Positions 56,255-64,000 of a stretch of 64,000 nt of DNA are shown in pieces. Position numbers and translations under genes: made by a program. Source of the DNA: Usnea hakonensis (taxonomy: Eukaryota; Ascomycota; Lecanoromycetes; Lecanorales; Parmeliaceae). Below the pieces are notes generated by a model. The model was given only the letters and a program-made list of their open reading frames with translations, was not told the DNA's origin and did no database searches. The stretch spans positions 25,527-89,526 of the forward strand of contig BLJB01000235.1 of the NCBI GenBank assembly GCA_013423325.1. The letters are read 5' to 3'. Numbering within the stretch: the stretch's first letter is position 1; each line of letters opens with the position of its first letter.

Positions 56255-57122
56255 AGGGATGTCAGCGGAGGAGGGCCGGCCAGTACGGATCTTCTCTTTA
56301 CGCTTCAGCTATCACGCAGGGAAGACTCTATGTGACGGCGCCAGCCTAGGGACGATTCAGAGAAACCTACTGCCGAAGCGTCACGCGGAGTAGTGAGAGG
56401 TGGTAAGATTATTTTATCAAAGGCCGGAAGGATAGTGCGCAAAGTTAACAGGGCGTTTGGGAGTCTAGCGAAACAGCACGACGGACCAAGCGCGTATAAG
56501 ATATTGACCGTTATCGATATAAATTAGTCAGCTACTTGACGATCGGCAGCAGTATACAGGTGTAGCGTCTCCGCAATATCCCCTACTTAACACGCTACTT
56601 ATCTCTAACCCTTAACTACCTAACCCTCAACTGCGAAACGGATAGTATGCTTGCCGAAAGCCTACGGCTTCGATATCTCTTATCTTATTATCGCTTAATA
56701 TTATAGTTACCACCAGTTAGTCTCATGTGACGTATTATGTCTAACTGGCCCCTCTACTCATCACCCCGATGGAGGAATGACATACACACCGATAACCGCC
56801 TAGCCTGCTACAAGCGTCTCCTGTTTCGCGGTCTATAGGAAGCCGGGCCCCCCTCTTATCTAAGCTACGGGATCCTGCACATTTCGGTTTGATGTTTCTT
56901 TGTCCACTAGGATACCGCCGGTCGGAAAGTATACGCGTCAAATACCGTCGCTATAGCTCATTAACGCATACGGCTTAAAAGGATGCTGGCCGCCTTGGAC
57001 TTCTCTTCCAGCTGCTTAATAGAATCCCCCTATCGATACGCCCGATCTAGAAGTCTTCCATCCTTTATATCCACTCCCTACGCCTTGACCTGATATAGAC
57101 CCTCCACTAGATCTTTGTTACT
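56255..57122. other. Intergenic region, RIP-affected
   Basis: About 870 bp with no gene recognised. TA steps become frequent after about 56,500. Confidence 0.4.
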
Positions 57123-57737
57123 ATGCCTGTCTTACGTGCCACCTTTCGCGTAATTGCTTCCATGATTTTCCATGCCGCTATCGCTCTAGCCATTGTGGCC
57201 TTTGCTCTTAACGTCTTCGCCCCTGATGCTTTTGTTGCGGCTTAGAACGCCGCGAATGACATTCTACGCCCACTCACGACCGGACTACCGCACATCGAGA
57301 TGGATCTGCTTATCCGAAATGTGAACGGCATTATCGCCACGGTCTGGAACCCCTGCCGCGCAGTCGGCCGTTCTCTCGGGTCCACGGGAGTTGCTTTGGG
57401 GTCTATGGTGCTGCGGTTATCCTGGACGGATCTAATAGCGGATGCTCAGACCACAGGGCAATAGGTGAAGGCCTGGGTCTCCGTCTTAACGAACTTCATC
57501 GTTACAGCAAATGATACGTCCGTAGGAAGACTATTACTGCTAGTAGCAGCCTTGTCGCTGATTAATAATATACTCACCCTATTCCGAACGGTTAGTCTCC
57601 TGGTTAGCATCGCCACGTTTGTCGTGCGTTTGATCTACAGGACTCTTACCTACATTCTCTACCTGCTTACGAGGATCGTGACGTTCTTCTATCGCTTTCT
57701 CGGGAACGTGGTGGCCTTCATCTATAGCCTCGTCTAA
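57123..57737 (+). pseudogene. Polytopic membrane protein, two internal TAG codons
   Basis: Single frame of 205 codons from the ATG at 57,123. TAG occurs at 57243 and 57462; no frameshift. At least four hydrophobic segments are visible: MIFHAAIALAIVAFALNVF near the N-terminus, LLLLVAALSLINNILTLF and VSLLVSIATFVVRLIYRTL in the second half, and LYLLTRIVTFFYRFLGNVV at the end. Middle region VNGIIATVWNPC. Not recognised. The alternation of hydrophobic helices with short Arg/Thr turns gives a reticulon-like impression, but no family motif supports it. Confidence 0.55.
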
Positions 57738-58688
57738 GGCCACGGTCCCCGCCGGTATATCTGGTGATCCTTTTCTACCTGTAGAGTCATGCTAATCGAG
57801 GATAGTCTAACGACTCCTCTATCTGGACGACTTGGACTAGATATAAAAATTCGTCTTGGAGGCAGTGCAAGGATAGCAATATCGTTGTAAGATCTAAGGT
57901 ATTAGGACAGCCACTTGGTGCGGTGCTTGGCTGTGTTGGTAAATAGATAGTCAAGTTGAAGATTGGTATAACGGTATTTTCAGGAGTACCGGTATTCTTG
58001 CTCGCGATGGTTTGCAGCCCTTACACCAACTTAGAATAGAATATATAATTTGATTGCCTGCGCCGTCTATTCCTCTACTATCTCGCACTGAGTAACGCTT
58101 CTATACCATAATCCTTATCTACTCCCCGTATATTCCTTTACTATCTCGTACTTATCACAGAATGCCTCTATACTATAATCCTTACCCACGATACTAACGT
58201 CTCGTATGATATCTCCCTTTCGACCGGCAGTCTCGCGGTCATCCTCGTAAGATCAACGGAAAGGTGTCAAGGACGGGTGGTAACTATCTATATTATAGTT
58301 TGATTTCGCCAGTGTTACCTCCTACGTATTCAATTTATCTCCGACATTTCGTTAAGTAAATTGCGATAGGCTGTTGGTGTCTACAAATAATCTACCGAAG
58401 CAACGCATAATAAGCCAGTTATTAAACTCGGGTAATCTCGACGTCCCATTTGCTGTCTACAGCTGGTAAACAAACGCACACAACTCGCCTATTTTACCAA
58501 TCCATTGTCGAAGCACTCACGGGAAATGGGGCAGAAGCCGATGATCCGTAGGTTTTGCTCGCGATTTAGTGTCTGGCCATTCTTAACGTATAGGTTGTGT
58601 TGGGGATACTGGAACAATTATCGATTAACCGTCTTAGGATCTTTCCGATCCGAGATACTGTACCCACCACTGAAGGAGTAATACGAGG
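57738..58688. other. RIP-affected stretch with an ~88-bp tandem duplication
   Basis: CTACTATCTCGCACT / TTACTATCTCGTACT and TATACCATAATCCTTA / TATACTATAATCCTTA pairs show a duplication at about 58,066-58,200. The segment 58,545-58,625 resembles 51,080-51,170 inside the SAP-kinesin gene. No intact gene. Confidence 0.45.
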
Positions 58689-59665
58689 ATGAGCAGGTAT
58701 ATTAAAGGCAAAAATGGTTAAAGTATAAGGTCATCGGCTAGGACCTTGGAAGTCCTCCGGTAAAGAAGGGGGTACGGATTTTCCTTAGATATCGCCTTAG
58801 TAGTCCGGAACGGAGCAGTAGGGGAGTTCTTCGAAGTAGTAGGGGTTACGAATACTATTTACTTCAATACTCAGAAGCTCTACAGGAAGAGAGACTTGCT
58901 GAAAATACGGGACAGGTTGGCGCAGCAGCTCGAGAACAGAGCCAAAGGAACAATACGCGATAGTCGGTAGTACGACTCTTCCACCGGGCCCTCACTTGCG
59001 CCAGGAGAATCGATCAACACTAAATACTCGGTCAGCTGGCTCTCAACCTCCTCGACGTCACATACTGCATCCGCGACCAAGCGTCTATTTCAAAAGACCC
59101 TCCGATAGTCCGCCACACGTCGGTCAAGACTATCGTTACCAATATAACCATTGGCGAGCGAAGTGGGTGCACGTTTTACGTATACCTAAATACTCGTTAT
59201 TCTTATTTTATGATCGATTATCATATACTATTCAATATACTACAGTAGCCTTCCATGGCCTTCTTGAGCTTTTCGATTGTGTATTGATCACCTCAATCAT
59301 CAGACGCGCCAAGCCCTTTCATGCTGCACCACTCACATGGTGATATGGTGACAGAAGATTTCTACTTACTCATCAAACTAACCCGAAATAGTCGAGGGCT
59401 TAGCGAGTCATAGACCAAGACAAACTACTTCTTAACGACCAATATTTCCGTACGAACCAGCTGTTGGAACTTAGCAGGTATTGTAAGACCAGCGCTATCT
59501 TCAATATTAGGAATAGATAACAGCGATCTCCAGATACTGATCGGCTATCGCTCGAAGTTGATTTACCTTCTAGTACCGGTTTAGTTGAGGTCGAGTCCTC
59601 TCGAGCCTCTCGAGGTCTTAGGACTACCACGCGAGAGTGAGAGGTAGGGTAATAGGCGGGCCGAG
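58689..59665 (+). pseudogene. Degraded unknown protein, several stops
   Basis: From the ATG at 58,689 (MSRYIKGKNG, then TAA at 58,719) a + strand frame continues to about 59,150 with at least three further TAA/TAG codons. The sense parts are coherent (GYGFSLDIALVVRNGAVGEF, NTQKLYRKRDLLKIRDRLAQ, SLAPGESINTKYSVSW). A second open stretch on the same strand, about 59,394-59,660 (DQDKLLLNDQYFRTNQLLEL, SPDTDRLSLEVDLPSSTGLV), may be a later exon; the joining intron is not resolved. Not recognised. The overlapping leftward frames at 58880-59080 and 59400-59690 look less protein-like. Confidence 0.35.
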
Positions 59666-59889
59666 TCGGAAAGGGAGTATAGGACATCAAGGGTCATCAA
59701 TACTACATAGAAACGTTCTGGTAAAAGGCCTTAGGAAACTATGAAAGCAACGCTATCTATTGTGACGTAGAATCAGAAACACAACAATTTTAGCATACAG
59801 AAGATGATGCGTCCGCTTCGCTCGCTAATCGCCAGAAAGTGGCTATCGAAACGTTCACCTAAACCACCGCTCATCCCTTATCCTCCTCT

Positions 59890-61300
59890 TCACCTCAGCC
59901 TCTGCAGCTGCTCTAAGACGTATAACTAAAGTTCTCTAAAATCGCGAACATCATAGACTTCTTCGGCAGAGCCGTCGTTGATAAAATTTCGGATCTCCGC
60001 CATACGGGCCGCCATCAGCTTCGGGGTCTCCTCGTCAGGCTTGTCGGATGTCGAGCGGGATCGTGGAGTAGGTGTGTTTACTAAGGCGGGAGTATCTACT
60101 CGGTTCCTTAGACCAAGCGTCTTTCTAAAGGTATTTCGGATTTATAGGATATCTTCTATACTAGTACGGATAGCGTCCTAAGCGTCTTCTAGTTTAAAGA
60201 ATTTTCTCTTCATCGTCTGATCCTAATCTTTTTCGGTAACGTTAAGAAGGTACTAGTACCCTCTATTATATCGGATCACCTTAGCCTCCCCTCTCGTCGT
60301 TATTACGGTTACGTCCTATATACCTTCGTCTTAACGGATCCGTACTATAAAGATCTCGGTACACCTATCTACCTCGTTTATAAAGAAGGTTCGGGCACGA
60401 GCCAGCTTTTATAGATCACGAAGGTTATACTTATTATAAAAGACGTCGAGTATACTCCTATTAGATCGCTTTAACCCGTATATATACTGGTTCCGGACCA
60501 TATATTGGCATAAGTCGAGCCGGACACAGACGGGAAGGTTATATGATACCCTTAATTTTCTAGTCCCCTTTTCAGTATATAACCCTAAGATTCGCCCTTC
60601 GAACCTTAGCGTAGCTTTATAGGGCCCGGGAAATTGGCGAGACGCTTCCCCTAGATCGAACTCATCGTCAGAGAGCCCCATATTCCCGGATTTAGCGGAG
60701 CTTGGTATATTTCCGCTATTGCGACTCAAGGGTATCTTAGGGGTAGCGGGAAGAGTAGAAGCATACCGACCCCCAGATTATCGGTCATATTCGCCCGTAG
60801 CAGTATTATCTGCGGATAAATCGATCGTGGATAAATCGTCAATAGAGGTACCGTCTACGGGTAGATTATCGACTACTACATTATCTATAGCGAATCCTTT
60901 ATCGGTCTTCTATATCGAAAGATTTTTGCTCGCGCTCAAGACCTCCAGAGGCACCTTGGCCCTGACTTAGCGCACACGTTCAACTTGCCGACTGGGAGTT
61001 ACTACCCGGAAAGTCTTCTCCACCGTAGGCTTTTAGGAGATAATGCCGTCTTCTAAATCTCCGTCATCCGTCCATCCTTCGTCATTATAGTTGCTCGGAT
61101 AGATGTCATCCTTAGACTATATAGTAAAGCTCGTTCTTGGCTCCTCGCCTAGATCCTTAGTCGGGAGGTCGATTACTTTAGAGATTTTGCGGCGCTTTTC
61201 AGGCCCGTAGTCTATAGTCGGCGTCTAGGGTACCTATAATATCTATGATTAGTTAGCGTCAGGGTAGCTTAAAGGGAATCGATATATAACTGCTGCGGTA
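59890..61300 (-). pseudogene. Heavily RIP-mutated unknown gene, more than ten TAA/TAG codons in one frame
   Basis: A single leftward frame of about 460 codons, ending at the TGA at 59,890-59,892, can be followed without any frameshift although more than ten TAA and TAG codons interrupt it. The longest clean piece is 60,412-60,729 (MGLSDDEFDLGEASRQFPGP, LRVSYNLPVCVRLDLCQYMV). Other coherent parts are EKRRKISKVIDLPTKDLGEE, DDIYPSNYNDEGWTDDGDLE, RTFFINEVDRCTEIFIVRIR, RNTFRKTLGLRNRVDTPALV and KPDEETPKLMAARMAEIRNF. Acidic and basic stretches suggest a nuclear or structural protein. No family recognised. The start lies near the 17-bp repeat and is not defined. Confidence 0.45.
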
Positions 61301-61312
61301 GATTAAGGAAGT

Positions 61313-61431
61313 TCGTCTATTAAGGATACTCGTCTATTAAGGATGCTCGTCTATTGAGGATACTCGTCTATTGAGGATACTCGTCTATTAAGGATACCCG
61401 TCTGTTGAGGTTACTTATCTATTAAGGATAC
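61313..61431. repeat. 17-bp tandem array, seven units
   Basis: TCGTCTATTAAGGATAC units. The copies differ mainly by A/G at TTAAGG versus TTGAGG and by single C/T changes. The 17-bp period does not keep a reading frame. Confidence 0.85.
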
Positions 61432-61680
61432 CACCGTGTATTTAAGGACAAATAGGATAGCGGTCTAGCTTATATAGTTATTACTAGTATATTCTACGCC
61501 GTAACGTATTACTAAACCCCGCGAACCTATATATTTGTACCTAGTTAGCCCTAGGAAACTACTTTACTATAATTAGTATCTTGTATACCTAATTAAATAC
61601 TCTTATTCGTTTAATGATTTTTCCTTTGGACAACTTGGCTTATATATCTAGTTCGCGGAAGCCATTTATCCCTTTAGTCT
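61432..61680. other. TA-rich stretch with strong CpA/TpG depletion
   Basis: In the 180 bases from 61,441 I count one CA and about four TG dinucleotides against more than thirty TA, while CG is retained. This is the composition expected after RIP. No gene is seen. Confidence 0.6.
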
Positions 61681-62005
61681 CTCACTAGCCGCCAGTAAAC
61701 AATCTATGGGAGGCCTAACGCGACGCTATTTATTATCTCTTACCAGCCGCCAGCAAATAATCTATAGGAGGCCTAACCCTACGACGTTCGCTTAGCGGGT
61801 ATATTCATTGTCCCTCACTAGCCGCCAGCAAATAATCTAGAGGAAGCCTAACGCGACGCTATTCATTATCCCTCACTAGCCGCCAGCAAATAATCTAGAG
61901 GAGCCTACAATCGTCAAATCCGACGCTTAGTTAATTGTCCTACAAGTCTTATACCCACAATCGTCAAATCCGACGCTTAGTTGATTGTCCTACAAGTCTT
62001 ACACA
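61681..62005. repeat. Tandem repeats: four ~60-75-bp units, then two 52-bp units
   Basis: CTAGCCGCCAGCAAATAATC-like blocks begin at about 61,685, 61,744, 61,818 and 61,876 (one reads CCAGTAAACAATC). They are followed by two copies of ACAATCGTCAAATCCGACGC ... TCCTACAAGTCTTA (about 61,905 and 61,957). Confidence 0.8.
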
Positions 62006-62640
62006 CTTGACTGACTAGGTTCTGGAACGATCTGGAGGATTATCAAAGGTGTCGATAAGGCGCAATACTACCGATAGCGGATAAGGGTTCGGAGCAGAGA
62101 TAATTAGTGTTCGATACGGTAGGCAGGTAGAATAGAGACCTTTAGCCAGAAAAGATTATAGTAACTATCGGTCTAGGATCTATAGGCGACCAACTAAGAA
62201 CTCGCCGTATCCGGAGCCAGTATATGGCGGTAGCGCTCCTCAAGACTAGAACCCTGTCCTTCCTTACTCACGGCGTGTTTGGGATGCTGCGGCTGATGAT
62301 TGCATACTGCAAGGCTTGACAAGGATCGCACGATGAACGGAGGATTACATTGTCTTATACATTGCTGCGTGTCTAGCCCGACCCTGAGCTAAAAGGGTCT
62401 CATGATCTCTGATTCTAGAACGGCTAGATATAATCACAAAGACGACTATATTTACTACCTTTATAAAAGGACCAGATGAGTCAAATAGGTAGACAAGGCA
62501 TAATAGGTTTCTCCTCAACAAACCCTGTCTCAGACTAGTCTCGCGCCACGTTCTTTATGAACCAAGACGTGCAGATGCACGTTGGACGTGGTATCTCTAC
62601 TAGTTAGGAATCCGTGAGCCCACTCGCGCCCAAATAGTAA
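62006..62640. other. RIP-affected stretch, no gene resolved
   Basis: About 630 bp with scattered short frames. Nothing is recognisable. Confidence 0.3.
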
Positions 62641-62654
62641 TGTCCTTGGACCGC

Positions 62655-62985
62655 TTCCTCTATTATCCATCCTCGTCTTCATTATTCGCCCATCTTTTCC
62701 AACATAGATCCGCAGCCTCACAGGAAACCAAAGCAATATAGGGAGAAGCGAGAAGATCGGAAGGGCTCTACGAGGATCTTCCTCTATACGGTCGGTTCTT
62801 CGTAAAGTCCTTAGGTCTCTTCCTCTATTATCTATTCTCGACTTCATCATTCGCCTATCTTTTCCAATATAGATCCGCAGCCTTACAGCAAATCATAGCA
62901 ATATAGGGAGAAGAAAGAAGATTAGAAAGGCTCTGCGAGGATTTTCTTCGGCGTCGGTTCACTACGAAGGCTATGTGTGACGTCT
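62655..62985. repeat. 165-bp tandem duplication with CpA-to-TpA differences
   Basis: Copies start at 62,655 and 62,820 with TTCCTCTATTAT. Compared with copy 1, copy 2 shows TATCCAT to TATCTAT, GCCCATC to GCCTATC, AACATAG to AATATAG and CCTCACAG to CCTTACAG: four CpA-to-TpA changes within about 70 bp. Confidence 0.8.
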
Positions 62986-63214
62986 GGGAATACATAATAG
63001 TTAGCTCGCTAGTCCCTATACGGAACTCCGCTAATCTTGATCCCAGGGGGAAGCACGGAAGCGGAAGAGGAGCGTTGAAATAATCGGAGGTACCTCAACA
63101 ATACAAGGTCCCCGCAAAAGAGCGAAAAAGCCTGGCGAAGTCGTATTAAGAGAAAAGTCACGCGACATCTACCGTCGTTTCCAGTCCACGTACTAAACGA
63201 AATTCTCACAAGAC

Positions 63215-63600
63215 ACCTTCCTAGGGATATGTACGTATCTTTACACTCTCATTCGATAGGGATATCTAATATCGGCTTCGGCTTTCGATGGCTTCATTTG
63301 CTCCCACTCTACGTTCGTCGATGATCTGGAGGTGAAGGACGCGCAGCGCGGGTGCACTCCGTCATATCATTATTGGTTTACGGACCACCAGCTCCATCAG
63401 GGTCGGCCTGGCAGTGTCCTAGATAGCGGCTCTCTACACGACATCGCTGCCGAACATCCCTACACCTTCGCGCAGACCGAAGCAAGCATGGAGTTGATCG
63501 CGAAGAAGGTTCGGGATCGGGAACTATAGAGGGCCTAAGGTTTATCGGACAGCGATCTTAAGTTACTATAGTCGGCAGGTTGGCGTCAAATAGATTATTA
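63215..63600 (+). pseudogene. Fragment of unknown protein, RIP-damaged
   Basis: A + strand frame is coherent from about 63,215 to 63,529 (YLISASAFDGFICSHSTFVD, TPSYHYWFTDHQLHQGRPGS, AEHPYTFAQTEASMELIAKK) with one TAG near 63,259. It goes on past TAG and TAA codons to about 63,600. The start and 5' exons are not resolved. Not recognised. Confidence 0.4.
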
Positions 63601-63796
63601 GAGTAAATAGATAATTTGATCTTAAAGAGTACCCCGGTACCCCGTAGGATAAGCACCTCACGTGACGGATCTTTGATAGTTCGGCCCGCTACATAACATA
63701 ACGGAGCCATTCTATCCCGAACGGAGTAAATTAATAATAAATTTACGCCCTCTCCGATTCAGAAGTAAGACAGAACACGTCTACATAGGAGCACTT

Positions 63797-64000
63797 ATGG
63801 CTCTATAACCCACAGCCATAAATACCTTTACCACCTGCCTCTTGTTGTGGGAAAAGCACCTTGCCCACCAGAACCACGGTCTCTTTCCTTACCGAGAACG
63901 AGAGGGGACTGCCGCTGATATACTACGGCTAATCGAATACTGTCACGAAACAATGGGACTGTAGTGGGTTGACTGCTTGTTCATTGAGAATGGCTACGAA
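63797..64000 (+). pseudogene. N-terminal part of unknown protein, runs off the window edge
   Basis: From the ATG at 63,797 the + frame is open to the window end except TAA at 63,806 and TAG at 63,962. Visible blocks are TFTTCLLLWEKHLAHQNHGL, TAADILRLIEYCHETMGL and WVDCLFIENGYE. The Trp/His/Cys-rich sequence looks protein-like. Not recognised. Confidence 0.4.

Noticed and set aside
58880..59690. Leftward frames at 58880-59080 and 59400-59690 as genes
   Set aside because: The + strand reading through a few TAA/TAG codons is more protein-like and starts at an ATG; the leftward frames lack coherent extension.
40379..61300. Alternative genetic code (TAA/TAG read as Gln) in the accessory block
   Set aside because: Composition shows CpA/TpG loss and TpA gain, repeat copies differ by CpA to TpA, and some TGA occur; RIP explains all of this without a new code.
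40379..64000. Integrated large DNA virus or Starship-type element
   Set aside because: Membrane, Cys/His and ORFan content is suggestive, but no capsid, polymerase, packaging ATPase, or tyrosine-recombinase captain gene is visible, so the label is not supported.

Overview
The window is from a filamentous ascomycete (Pezizomycotina, probably Leotiomycetes or a near relative). Genes carry short GT-AG introns of 45-146 bp with CTAAC/CTGAC-type branch points. The recognisable products are single-copy fungal proteins such as UBR1, HEM14, NAB2, PRE2, RTG2, RPA2, ARL8, SRC1/HEH1 and neutral trehalase. All exon models were built by eye from reading frame, splice consensus and family knowledge; nothing was searched.

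Positions 1-38,840 are an ordinary, gene-dense core region. In order: the N-terminal part of an unidentified protein (-), inositol phosphosphingolipid phospholipase C ISC1 (+), E3 ligase UBR1 (-, two exons), PYM (+), protoporphyrinogen oxidase HEM14 (-), poly(A)-RNA binding protein NAB2 (-), proteasome beta-5 PRE2 (+), an allantoate-permease-type MFS transporter with 13 introns (+), RTG2 (+), RNA polymerase I RPA2 (-), ARL8 GTPase (+), an RCR-family membrane protein (+), LEM/HeH nuclear-envelope protein SRC1 (+), neutral trehalase (+), a small unknown protein (-) and a tRNA-Asp(GTC) gene (-). These are independent housekeeping genes, not a pathway cluster. Two MFS introns are clearly related in sequence (introner-like). 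The tRNA-Asp gene carries a second, GT...CTAAC...AG-shaped insert in its D arm.

Right of the tRNA (about 38.9-64 kb) the character changes. Tandem repeats are abundant (12-18 bp, 24 bp, 45 bp, 86 bp, 126 bp, 165 bp and about 190 bp units), there is an AT-rich block bounded by inverted repeats, and no housekeeping gene is seen. Between the repeats lie at least eleven coding frames for proteins I do not recognise. Splice sites and frame are kept, but most are interrupted by a few in-frame stops that are almost all TAA or TAG. Internal repeat copies differ by CpA-to-TpA changes. Together this is the signature of repeat-induced point mutation (RIP), mild at 40-57 kb and heavy at 57-64 kb. It implies that the whole block is, or was, repeated in the genome.

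The block encodes an unusual set: a SAP domain joined through a hydrophobic exon and a Gly/Asn repeat to a C-terminal kinesin motor; a polytopic membrane protein; a single-pass coiled-coil protein; a membrane protein with a Cys/His tail; and several large ORFan proteins. No transposase, reverse transcriptase, integrase, DNA polymerase or capsid gene was recognised. It is the best candidate here for an undescribed system: a repetitive, gene-rich accessory element or subtelomeric gene family inactivated by RIP.
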